Shown: positions 7,273-14,133, counted from the stretch's first letter. The stretch is DNA of 14,310 nucleotides from Planctomycetota bacterium (GCA_023261465.1 JAHFOW010000067.1:1-14310); one strand, 5' to 3'. Numbers and translations: made by a program. The notes: generated by a model from the sequence alone, not told the origin.

Positions 7273-7289
7273 TTTTTATTCAATATTCG
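7228..7289. repeat. Degenerate 11-nt direct repeats ending in a hairpin
   Basis: Successive units gaatatcgaac, gccgaataaaa, gaatgtcgaat and aacgaat follow an 11-nt step built on CGAA(T). The last part, CGAATAACGAAT (7259-7270), pairs with ATTCAATATTCG (7278-7289) in 10 of 12 positions around a 7-nt loop. It lies between the TPR and HPRT genes and looks like non-coding repeat DNA. Confidence 0.45.
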
Positions 7290-7344
7290 TAAAACAAGTT
7301 AAAAATGAGCGCATAAAAAATATAGGGAATGGAGGATTGATAAG

Positions 7345-7899
7345 GTGGAAAAGGATATCGCGAGAATAGTTGTTAACGAAGAACAGATTCGAAACAAACT
7401 TCAGGAATTATCAAAAACGCTAATTCAGGACTATAAAGACAAAGATTGTACCATTATAGCAATTCTCAACGGTAGTCTTGTGTTTCTTGCCGATTTGATA
7501 CGGTTGATTCCTTTTTCCATACGATTGGATACCATAGACGCCTCTACCTATGGTGAATCCACATTTCCGAAGGGTGAGACCAGGATTATACGCAATTTTA
7601 AGATTGATATAGAAGGCAGGCATGTACTGGTCGTGGACGATATTATGGATACAGGAAGTACCTTGAAAAGGGTATTGGAAGATATCGGTCAATTCAACCC
7701 CAGATCGCTGAAGAGTTGTATTCTTCTGAATCGTTTAAGCAGAAGGCGCGACGGTTTTAGACCGGAATATTGTTGTTTTGGAATAGGGGATGACTTTGTC
7801 GTTGGTTATGGATTAGACTACAATAATAAGTATAGAAACTTGCCGTATATTGCGGTGCTGAAGGATGAGTGTTATCGTCGGGAAGGCTTAAAGGCTTAG
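7345..7899 (+). CDS. hpt: Hypoxanthine (guanine) phosphoribosyltransferase
   Basis: Purine salvage: joins hypoxanthine or guanine to PRPP, giving IMP or GMP. 184 aa, the standard length. The PRPP loop is VLVVDDIMDTGSTL (94-107) with Asp98-Asp99 and catalytic-loop Asp102; LNGSLVFLADL (41-51) forms the pyrophosphate-loop region, and the C-terminal FVVGYGLDYNNKYRNLPYI closely matches E. coli Hpt. One departure: the base-recognition stretch LLDKP is LLNRL here, so Arg130 replaces the conserved Lys that contacts the purine 6-oxo group. GTG 7345 is the start, with GGAGG 9 nt upstream. It is followed 27 nt later by the FHA-protease gene. A different purine preference is possible, but the family assignment is firm. 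Confidence 0.92.
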   Translation: MEKDIARIVVNEEQIRNKLQELSKTLIQDYKDKDCTIIAILNGSLVFLADLIRLIPFSIRLDTIDASTYGESTFPKGETRIIRNFKIDIEGRHVLVVDDIMDTGSTLKRVLEDIGQFNPRSLKSCILLNRLSRRRDGFRPEYCCFGIGDDFVVGYGLDYNNKYRNLPYIAVLKDECYRREGLKA

Positions 7900-7926
7900 T
7901 ATGCCAAGCTTAAGGAAAAATATCCT

Positions 7927-9294
7927 TTGAAAGCCGTCATTGTCCACTTATGGGGAAGCCGCCGGGGAACTACAGAGGTATTTGCTTCTGGTAAGATAAC
8001 CATTGGCACAGACACTTCCAATGCTATCCGTTTTGATCCCATTATTGATAAGAATGCATCTGCTCATCATGCCGAGATACAAGTTAAGGGATGTGATTAT
8101 ATACTCCTGGATAAGGGAAGTAAGCATGGAACACTTGTCAATAACAGGGCAGTGAGCGAAATTACCCTTAAGGATGGTGATTTGATAGAGTTTGGCGCTG
8201 GTGGTCCTAAAGTGCGTTTCAGAATTAAAGCAGACGCGGGAGACGTCTGTAAACCATGGACAGAGATATTGGAAGATTCTCTGGGAATAGCACGCACATC
8301 ACATAAAGGAAGAATTACTACGGCAACGTCTTTTTTCAGGCAACTCCTGTGGGAGGCGTTCACCCAATCTTCCCGAACGTTTAAGATAGGAATAAGTGCG
8401 GTTATCTTTCTTATTTTCAGTGGTCTCATAGGTTATTTTTATATACAATACACAAGATTATCAAAAACCGTAGAAGTGGTGCGGGCGCTTGAAATAGAGC
8501 GGTCAGTTGCTGAAAATATCATCAAGAAATACAGCGGTGGGGTTTGTCTGATCCAGGGAACTTTTTGTTTTTTCGATGAAACAACGGGCGAACCGCTCAT
8601 GATGATGGGAAAGGGGCAACGGGGAATCAATGAATATACAGGAAGCGGGTTTCTGGTCAGCGATGATGGATTGATCCTTACCAACCGTCATATTGCCGAA
8701 CCGTGGTGGGAAATGGAGACGTCTCCTTATATCCGGTTGGATGCCACGATTAAACCCAGGTTTGAAATATTCAGGGCATATTTTCCGGGTATAAAAGAAT
8801 CATTTCCGTTAAAAGTAGAAAAAGTTTCAGAAGAAGTGGATGTGGCGCTGCTTCGCATTGATACACAGGGCAAGAAAATACCTGTCCTTGAATTAGATAC
8901 TCCGGAGAGAGGGGCGGTTGTTGGTGAACCAGTCATATTGATGGGATATCCGGCAGGGGTACAGGCTATCTTCGCAAAGACAGACCCTGAAATTGTAAAA
9001 CAATTATTTAATATGCCATTTGTCCCTTTAGTGCAGGAGCTTTCTAATTGGGGATTAATAAGACCTCTTACCACGCAAGGCCATCTCAGTGATGTGATGC
9101 GCAACAGGATTGTGTATGATGCGCAAACAACGGCCGGTGGGAGTGGAGGGCCTATTTTTAACAATAAGGGAAAAGTAATCGGAATTAATTACGGCATCTT
9201 TCCCGGTTTCAGGGGATCCAACTTTGGCGTCCCGGTACAATATGGGATTGATATTATTGAGACAATGGCCTCGGAGAAAAAAAATAAAAAATAA
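7927..9294 (+). CDS. FHA domain - transmembrane - trypsin-like serine protease
   Basis: 455 aa. Residues 1-100 form a forkhead-associated (FHA) domain, a phosphothreonine reader, with ITIGTDTSNAIRF, SAHH and GSKHGTLVNN. One membrane helix spans about 154-176. The outer half (about 235-445) is a trypsin-like protease with His255 (TNRHIAEP), Asp305 (VDVALLRID) and Ser406 (AGGSGGPIF), so the catalytic triad is complete. No PDZ domain follows, unlike DegP/HtrA. With no signal peptide the FHA part should be cytoplasmic and the protease outside. Two conserved FHA ligand residues are changed: the Arg of SRxH is Ala46 and the Asn of SxNGT is His67. The start is TTG 7927, with AAGGA upstream. It lies 27 nt after hpt and 26 nt before the next secreted-protein gene, suggesting one transcript. 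Confidence 0.87.
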   Translation: MKAVIVHLWGSRRGTTEVFASGKITIGTDTSNAIRFDPIIDKNASAHHAEIQVKGCDYILLDKGSKHGTLVNNRAVSEITLKDGDLIEFGAGGPKVRFRIKADAGDVCKPWTEILEDSLGIARTSHKGRITTATSFFRQLLWEAFTQSSRTFKIGISAVIFLIFSGLIGYFYIQYTRLSKTVEVVRALEIERSVAENIIKKYSGGVCLIQGTFCFFDETTGEPLMMMGKGQRGINEYTGSGFLVSDDGLILTNRHIAEPWWEMETSPYIRLDATIKPRFEIFRAYFPGIKESFPLKVEKVSEEVDVALLRIDTQGKKIPVLELDTPERGAVVGEPVILMGYPAGVQAIFAKTDPEIVKQLFNMPFVPLVQELSNWGLIRPLTTQGHLSDVMRNRIVYDAQTTAGGSGGPIFNNKGKVIGINYGIFPGFRGSNFGVPVQYGIDIIETMASEKKNKK

Positions 9295-9320
9295 GTAGGA
9301 TAAATGGAGTTTTAACCTTT

Positions 9321-9956
9321 ATGAAGATATTCAGGAAAATATTTTATGCGACTCTTTATGTTCTTATATCAGCCGTATTTTGCAGTTCTCTTTATGCACA
9401 TTCTGATGGAGCACCTATTGCTTGCCTCGGTAGTGGAAATAATAGATATAGTCATTTTTTTTATGCCCCAAGAAGTACGTTTACCTGTGGTAATTTAGGA
9501 TGTCATTATCAGTATCCAATCGATTGTGGTAAGGCAAAGTTTCAATTGTTTGTGATTCAAAAATGCGAGCCAGGGGAAATGGTTGACATTTTAATATCAT
9601 TTGAAAAGTCAGATACAGAATCCCACGGATTTGAAATAGCGGCTCAAGATAGATATTATAATCGATTGGTGGGTGATTTTATTATTGGAGACGCTGATGA
9701 TGTACAGATAATCGGTGGTGGGCTTTATGTGACCCATACAAAAAAAGGGGCTAACCAGAAGTCCTGGCATATAAAATGGCAGGCGCCACCCGCAGATTTC
9801 CTGGTACAAAATCCTGTTAGATTTTATGCAATGGGAGTTGAAGGTGATAATGATGGTACAGCGATGGGAGATTATATTTATAAAGTAACGAGGGTAATTG
9901 AAGTATTACCGAGGAAGGAACAAAAACAACAAGTTCGTATAATAAAAAAGGAGTAA
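9321..9956 (+). CDS. Secreted Reeler / choice-of-anchor-V-like protein with a CX4CH motif
   Basis: 211 aa. The signal peptide covers about 1-26, with cleavage after SSLYA. The mature start SDGAPIACLGS resembles the TGAP opening of choice-of-anchor-V proteins. The later pattern, SHGFEIAAQD, WHIKWQAPPA, VRFYAMGVEGDNDGT and GDYIYKVT, matches the beta-sandwich of Reeler-type domains. Relatives often have a CxxCH haem-like site near the N-terminus; here it is Cys56-GNLG-Cys61-His62, a CX4CH form. Further Cys35, Cys69 and Cys82 allow disulfides instead. Function is unknown; an extracytoplasmic electron-transfer or surface role is possible but inferred. It is 26 nt after the protease gene, and the next gene's ribosome site overlaps its end. 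Confidence 0.7.
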   Translation: MKIFRKIFYATLYVLISAVFCSSLYAHSDGAPIACLGSGNNRYSHFFYAPRSTFTCGNLGCHYQYPIDCGKAKFQLFVIQKCEPGEMVDILISFEKSDTESHGFEIAAQDRYYNRLVGDFIIGDADDVQIIGGGLYVTHTKKGANQKSWHIKWQAPPADFLVQNPVRFYAMGVEGDNDGTAMGDYIYKVTRVIEVLPRKEQKQQVRIIKKE

Positions 9957-9959
9957 TTT

Positions 9960-10535
9960 GTGAAGCTAAAACTTCTATTATTAGGGTTATTATTTCCCCT
10001 GTTTTTACCTTACACAATACATGCAGCCCAGCTTGATTTTTCATGGAGTGCGCCCAAAACGTACGTACATAATAAAGGGACGGGCGGCGAGGTTACTTAC
10101 ATTCTCTGGTTCTATAATCTTGGTAATACCACAGATAAAACCATTATAGTCCCCATTGAAGTATTTCTTATGACTGATACCGGAGAAAAGCATCTTGATG
10201 CTTATTACCCGGAGATTCTGCAACATGCGGCAAAATTAGACGAAGAGTACAAAGAGGGTAAAAAATATCAATATGCAGCCGTCGCAAAAGGAGAACTGTC
10301 CTCTAAAACAACGAAGAACTGCGTAGCCATGTTTGAGGATGTCGACCCCAAAGCCAGACGTCTTGATATATTTGTGACCGGCATATCCCATTTCTTTTTC
10401 TGGAGGTGGAGGATGGTCGATTACTCGTATAAGATTACCTATGAAAAAGAGCAGGATTACTGGAAGCTCGTTGAACATGGAATGACAAAAGACGCATCTC
10501 ACCGTTCGTATGAATTTGAAACAAGGGACTGGTAA
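9960..10535 (+). CDS. Secreted protein of unknown function
   Basis: 191 aa with a strong signal peptide (residues 1-22, cleavage after TIHA). I do not recognise the family. The mature protein starts AQLDFSWSAPKTYV and looks mostly beta: TYILWFYNLGN, then IIVPIEVFLMTDTG, as in immunoglobulin-like sandwiches of surface proteins. A charged helical piece EEYKEGKKYQ follows, then an aromatic stretch GISHFFFWRWRMVDYSYK around 140-158. The start is GTG 9960 with AAGGAG 6 nt upstream, overlapping the stop of the Reeler-like gene, so both are made from one message and may act together outside the cytoplasm. No catalytic motif or metal site stands out. Confidence 0.7.
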   Translation: MKLKLLLLGLLFPLFLPYTIHAAQLDFSWSAPKTYVHNKGTGGEVTYILWFYNLGNTTDKTIIVPIEVFLMTDTGEKHLDAYYPEILQHAAKLDEEYKEGKKYQYAAVAKGELSSKTTKNCVAMFEDVDPKARRLDIFVTGISHFFFWRWRMVDYSYKITYEKEQDYWKLVEHGMTKDASHRSYEFETRDW

Positions 10536-10581
10536 TTTACAAGTCCTATCTTTTTACCATCTCACACCCTCAGTTACGTAA

Positions 10582-10618
10582 GGTGGATTAAGGCGTTGTC
10601 TTTTATGCCGAATCCACC
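10582..10618. repeat. REP-like intergenic hairpin
   Basis: GGTGGATT (10582-10589) and GGC (10592-10594) pair with GCC (10607-10609) and AATCCACC (10611-10618), leaving a small internal mismatch and a 12-nt loop. It resembles the GTAGGGTGGATTAAG...AATCCACC hairpins scattered in many bacterial genomes. No T-run follows, so termination would not be the simple intrinsic type. Confidence 0.5.
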
Positions 10619-10676
10619 ACCAATGTTGATGAATGAAAATAATTTAGTTTGTACTTTTCAATAGAAACACTTCAAA

Positions 10677-11591
10677 ATGACAGAAAATAAGGTTAAAAGC
10701 CTTGCACAAGTTATAGATACCGATGCTTACGCACCTCCTAAGATTGCTACCAGGATTGACAATCTGGCAATTTTGAAGGCAAGATTAAGCTTTTCCCAGA
10801 CCTTTATGCTAAGTATTATAGCTGGGGTCTATCTTGGAATGGGTGCTCAATTTGCCACATTTGTAATAAGCGACTCAAACCTCCACTATGGTCTTACGTC
10901 ATTTATTGAAGGTGTTGTATATTCTTTGGGGTTTATACTTGCTGTAATTGCGGGAGCCGAAGTATTTACCGGCAATTGCCTGATAATCATGGGTTACGTA
11001 AGCCGTAGGATTACGACGCGTGAATTACTCAACAACTGGATCATTTCATATATTGGAAATTTTGTTGGTAGCCTCACGATGGTCTTTTGGATGTATAAAA
11101 CCCATCAATGGGAATTTTTTCACCATGCGGTTGGTGCAAAGGCATTACTTATCGCTCATAAAAAAGTTAATTTGTCTTTTACAACTGCTTTTGGAAGAGG
11201 TGCGCTTTGCAATGCGATGATATGCCTTGCGGTCTGGTTATGTTTTAGCGGCAGGAGCACGGCAGACAAGATTATTTCTATTATATTCCCTATAGGGGGT
11301 TTCGTTACGAGTGGATTCGAACAATGTGTTTCAAATATGTATTTTATCCCAATGGGCATAGTTTTACAAAAACATCCAGACGTTGTTGCCATGGCGGAAA
11401 AAATGGCTGGAAAAACATTAGACCTTTCTCAACTGACTTGGAAAGGATTTTTTATAAACAATCTCATGCCAGTTACGTTGGGGAATATTGTAGGTGGAGT
11501 TATTCTGGTTGGTATAATTTTCTGGTTTATTTATCTACGTTCACATAATGAGAGAACTATTACCGTACGAAGAGACTGCGATGCTAAATGA
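10677..11591 (+). CDS. Formate/nitrite transporter (FNT) family channel
   Basis: 304 aa, with six predicted membrane helices between about 42 and 290, as in pentameric FocA/NirC channels for small monovalent anions. Visible family marks: GAEVFTGNCLIIM (93-105), Lys163 before the LCNAMICLAVWL helix (about 177-188), SGRSTADK and the NMYFIPMGIVL stretch. The centre of the pore differs: FocA and NirC have GFEH, whereas this protein reads GFEQ, with Gln216 (codon 11322-11324) at the central His position. Substrate may be nitrite, formate or another weak-acid anion; context does not decide. An extended 40-residue N-terminus precedes the first helix. There is no strong ribosome site before ATG 10677. 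The next, broken gene overlaps its last 11 bases. Confidence 0.9.
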   Translation: MTENKVKSLAQVIDTDAYAPPKIATRIDNLAILKARLSFSQTFMLSIIAGVYLGMGAQFATFVISDSNLHYGLTSFIEGVVYSLGFILAVIAGAEVFTGNCLIIMGYVSRRITTRELLNNWIISYIGNFVGSLTMVFWMYKTHQWEFFHHAVGAKALLIAHKKVNLSFTTAFGRGALCNAMICLAVWLCFSGRSTADKIISIIFPIGGFVTSGFEQCVSNMYFIPMGIVLQKHPDVVAMAEKMAGKTLDLSQLTWKGFFINNLMPVTLGNIVGGVILVGIIFWFIYLRSHNERTITVRRDCDAK

Positions 11592-12095
11592 CAAAATGAG
11601 AAAATATACGACGACCATAAAAAATTCGTATCTTTATATTATTTGCGTTTTTTATCAATTTTTCATTATCACTGTTCTTTATTCGGATGAATGGAGTTTA
11701 GAAGAACAACCCATTAAAAGCGAATGGGGTCTGGAAAAACAGGCACCGAAATACGAGTGGGGTTTGGAAGAACAAGCATCAAAACATAATAAGAGCAATA
11801 GTATTATACTTCATTATGACGGGATAAATTGGATACGGCAGAGATCCGGTACCAATAATTGGTTAAGGAAAACATGGAGTATTGATAACAATAATATTTT
11901 TGCAGTAGGAGATAACGGTACTATATTTTTTCACGACGGTAAAAAATGGAATAAGCAAACGAGTGGTACGAATACCTATTGTTAGGAATATGGGGTAATA
12001 GATGCGACAATATAGATGTTGTTGGAATTAATGCAAAAGGCTTACTACTATCACCGTTGAGGTGTTTCATCTTGAGTAATATTGCATATTATTAA
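11581..12095 (+). pseudogene. Frameshifted secreted beta-propeller-repeat gene
   Basis: The reading frame begins inside the end of the FNT gene (ATG 11581 or 11596), with a hydrophobic signal segment IICVFYQFFIITVLYS. Three tandem 11-residue units of the form EWGLEEQAxK follow, then propeller strands: IILHYDGINWIRQRSGT and a second, NIFAVGDNGTIFFHDGKKW. The frame stops at TAG 11983 right after SGTNTYC. Dropping one base near 11974-11976 restores the expected repeat continuation LLLGIWGNRCDNIDVVG, open to TAA 12093. A one-base deletion has therefore cut the gene, and the 3' part shows further drift and only about two and a half repeat units. It ends exactly where the convergent propeller gene ends. 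A sequencing error is the alternative explanation for the shift. Confidence 0.65.
11689..11787 (+). repeat. Three 33-nt in-frame tandem repeats
   Basis: Three consecutive 33-nt copies start at 11689, 11722 and 11755. They encode EWSLEEQPIKS, EWGLEKQAPKY and EWGLEEQASKH just after the signal segment of the broken propeller gene. Confidence 0.85.
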
Positions 12096-13019
12096 TCAAT
12101 GAAGACTGTACTTAGTAACGCTATCACTGTCGTAATTCGCAACCCAGATATTTGCTCCATCATACACCACCCCTCTTGGATCTAAACCTATTGCATACGT
12201 ACCAAGTACAGTTCCATCGCTTGCCCGCAACTCTGTCACATTATTACTGCCAGAATTTGTTACCCAAATATTTGCCCCGTCAAAAGTCACACCGACAGGG
12301 TAGACGCCTACGTTGTAAGTACCGAGTACAGATCCATCGCTCGTCCGCAGTTTCGTTACTTTACCGCTACCATAATCTGCTACCCAGATGTTTGTTCCAT
12401 CAAAGACCACCCATTCTGGCATCCAGCCTACGTCATACATGCCTAAAATAGTCCCATCGCTTGCCTGAAGTTTCGTTATGTTATTCGTGTTTGCATTAGC
12501 TATCCAGATATTATTTCCATCAAACGCTACCCCCCTTGGGTTTGATCCTACGGCATAGTTGCCGAGTATTATTCCATCACTTTCACGTAACTTTGTTACG
12601 GTGCCGCTGCCGGAATTTGAGACCCATATATTAGTCCCATCAAAAGCCAATAATTGTGGAGTCCATCCAACAGCATACGTACCCAGCACAGTTCCGTCGC
12701 TTGCCCGCAACTTTGTAACACTATTGCTGTTCGTATTTGCCACCCAAATGTTGGCTCCATCAAAGACCACTCCGCGCGGGCTGAAACCAACAGCGTAGGT
12801 ACCGAGAACTACACCGTCATTTGCCCTCAACTTCGTAACGCTATTGCTGCCATTATTTGCGACCCAAATATTAGATCCATCAAAAGCCATACCGCATGGA
12901 TAGGTGCCAACGGGAAAAGTAGACCTGTTTTGAGTGTACTCAAAAAAACACGGTGTTACCAATTGTTGATCGTTCAACCGATATCTTTCAATAGTTTGAT
13001 TATATTTTTCTTCATACAA
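12096..13019 (-). CDS. Seven-bladed beta-propeller protein (YVTN/NHL-like repeats)
   Basis: 307 aa in the open frame. After a 40-residue lead come seven repeats of exactly 40 residues, each holding FDGxNIWVAN, a Ser/Asn-rich turn, VTKLRASDGTVLGTYAVG and a closing Pro-xx-Gly. Seven units suit one closed propeller, a binding scaffold that is usually extracytoplasmic. At DNA level the repeats keep a perfect 120-nt register across about 12120-12960, with no insertions. The frame's nominal start is TTG 13019, with GGAG 6 nt upstream, but this start gives no signal peptide. The same frame stays open upstream to 13151 and encodes a hydrophobic SFISFVFFTTSVSW segment without any start codon; see the next entry. 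It is convergent with the broken propeller gene. Ligand and role are unknown. Confidence 0.8.
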   Translation of the reverse strand: MYEEKYNQTIERYRLNDQQLVTPCFFEYTQNRSTFPVGTYPCGMAFDGSNIWVANNGSNSVTKLRANDGVVLGTYAVGFSPRGVVFDGANIWVANTNSNSVTKLRASDGTVLGTYAVGWTPQLLAFDGTNIWVSNSGSGTVTKLRESDGIILGNYAVGSNPRGVAFDGNNIWIANANTNNITKLQASDGTILGMYDVGWMPEWVVFDGTNIWVADYGSGKVTKLRTSDGSVLGTYNVGVYPVGVTFDGANIWVTNSGSNNVTELRASDGTVLGTYAIGLDPRGVVYDGANIWVANYDSDSVTKYSLH

Positions 13020-13152
13020 TTCTGTCTCCGATTGAGAAGTATTCCCTATCGGTGGGTTGTATTTTTTACCGTAGCTTCCCCAGGAAACAGAGGTGGTAAA
13101 GAAAACAAACGAGATAAAAGAAAATAGCGAAGGTAAGTTTAGAAGTATTCAT
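13020..13152 (-). pseudogene. Detached start and signal peptide of the propeller gene (frameshifted)
   Basis: ATG 13152 has GGAG 8 nt upstream (GGAGATAAAGCTATG) and begins MNTSKLTFAIFFYLV, then stops at TAA 13066-13068. The propeller frame runs in parallel here from just after a TGA at 13149-13151 and reads SFISFVFFTTSVSWGSYG, the rest of a signal peptide, straight into the propeller. One inserted or lost base between about 13069 and 13148, for example in the A/T runs near 13110-13130, would join the two into a gene spanning 12096-13152. It may be a real mutation or a sequence error. Confidence 0.65.
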
Positions 13153-13281
13153 AGCTTTATCTCCATGCATAAATAAAAAATGAAATTAATAAACTTTAGG
13201 AAATTATTTAATGCGAAAGTAGAAAATCATTTGAAATCAGATACTGCAATTCAACATAGAATAAGGTGTTGAACTATCAAG

Positions 13282-13872
13282 CTAAGCAGCAATTCCCTGC
13301 ATATAAATGCTCCATAGAACTTCATGTATTTTCTTTGGTGTAAAGTTGAAGTTTTTATATGACCATACGGTAACTGTTGACTGTATGAGTCCTAAAAAAG
13401 AGATGGCCGCTATTCTGGGATTAATGTCTTTTCTTACCAATCCATGCTTTATAGCATTTGTAAGTATCTTTCTGATCTTCCGTAGATATTTCTGGATAAG
13501 CAGTGAAATTTTATGACGTATAAGAGTATCACTGAACTGCATTGCTCCCATAATGACAATAAATGATGTTTCCCGACGTTCCCTTGCATAGGTAAGATGT
13601 GCTAACAGCGTGTCTTTTAAATTTTGAATAGGGTCATCGCCAGTTACAGCGCTGTCCAATTTTTCCATAAGGGTTTCTTCAATATTATCTATCAACAAAC
13701 TCAAGATATCCCGCTTACTTTTAAAATGCCGGTATATAGCCGTTTTCGTGATGCCAATCCCGCTGGCAATCTCGCTTATGGTGACATATTCAATACCTTT
13801 TGAAGAAATGATATTTCGGATAATTTCGATAATCTGCTGCCTTCTAATCTTTGTGCGTTTTCTAATTTGCAT
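13282..13872 (-). CDS. TetR/AcrR-family transcriptional regulator
   Basis: 196 aa. The N-terminal DNA-binding domain occupies about 10-58: helix RQQIIEIIRNIISSKG, then YVTISEIASGIGITKTAIYRHFKSKRDIL, the classic TetR helix-turn-helix with recognition helix about 42-50. The remaining 140 residues are helical and form the ligand and dimer domain, which is too variable to name an inducer. The start ATG 13872 has AAAGGAG 5 nt upstream. A good promoter and a 22-nt palindrome lie upstream, consistent with autoregulation. TetR repressors usually control a divergent neighbour; here the divergent side holds only a tiny frame and a transposon relic. No efflux or metabolic target is visible. Confidence 0.9.
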   Translation of the reverse strand: MQIRKRTKIRRQQIIEIIRNIISSKGIEYVTISEIASGIGITKTAIYRHFKSKRDILSLLIDNIEETLMEKLDSAVTGDDPIQNLKDTLLAHLTYARERRETSFIVIMGAMQFSDTLIRHKISLLIQKYLRKIRKILTNAIKHGLVRKDINPRIAAISFLGLIQSTVTVWSYKNFNFTPKKIHEVLWSIYMQGIAA

Positions 13873-13912
13873 GGCGTCTCCTTTAAAGAAGTATAATAAT
13901 TTACTTGTCCAA

Positions 13913-13940
13913 ATTATACACGATAGATATAATATTTCAA
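13913..13940 (-). promoter_or_regulatory. Sigma-70-type promoter of the TetR gene
   Basis: On the minus strand TTGAAA (13940-13935) is followed after 16 nt by a perfect TATAAT (13918-13913), which would give a leader of about 30-35 nt before the AAAGGAG ribosome site. Confidence 0.65.
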
Positions 13941-13943
13941 TAG

Positions 13944-13965
13944 TATGTTTACGATTGTTAACATA
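13944..13965. promoter_or_regulatory. Candidate TetR operator palindrome
   Basis: TATGTTTACGATTGTTAACATA is symmetric in 9 of 11 base pairs and lies 3 nt upstream of the -35 box. Size, symmetry and place suit a TetR-family operator, probably bound by the adjacent regulator. Confidence 0.5.
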
Positions 13966-14073
13966 ACATTATTCACATACATAAGAATAAATAATAGTTG
14001 ATATAGAAAGTACCAACAATATTTGCACCTCCTTGCGAATATTCGAATACATTGTATGCATGAGGTGAGAAGT

Positions 14074-14133
14074 ATGAAGAACCTGAAGAGAGTATGTATA
14101 GTATTTTGCCAAACTGCAATGTGGATTTCTTGA
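14074..14133 (+). CDS. Tiny frame with good ribosome site, divergent from the TetR gene
   Basis: GAGGTGA lies about 5 nt before ATG 14074, which starts 19 codons (MKNLKRVCIVFCQTAMWIS) ending at TGA 14131, basic then hydrophobic like a clipped signal peptide. It ends 12 nt before the transposon-derived element. It may be the stump of a disrupted gene or chance. Confidence 0.2.
   Translation: MKNLKRVCIVFCQTAMWIS

Noticed and set aside
12120..12960. Regular 120-nt periodicity considered as a CRISPR-like or non-coding satellite array
   Set aside because: The period is 40 codons in frame, differences are mostly conservative at protein level, and the units are propeller blades; repeat and spacer sizes do not fit CRISPR.
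12152..13127. Several plus-strand frames over the propeller region
   Set aside because: They are shadows of the repeated minus-strand gene; their own repeats come from the 120-nt DNA register.
14036..14045. CGAATATTCG perfect 10-bp palindrome as a second operator
   Set aside because: Short and AT-rich, not near a recognisable promoter; chance occurrence cannot be excluded and it differs from the TetR palindrome.
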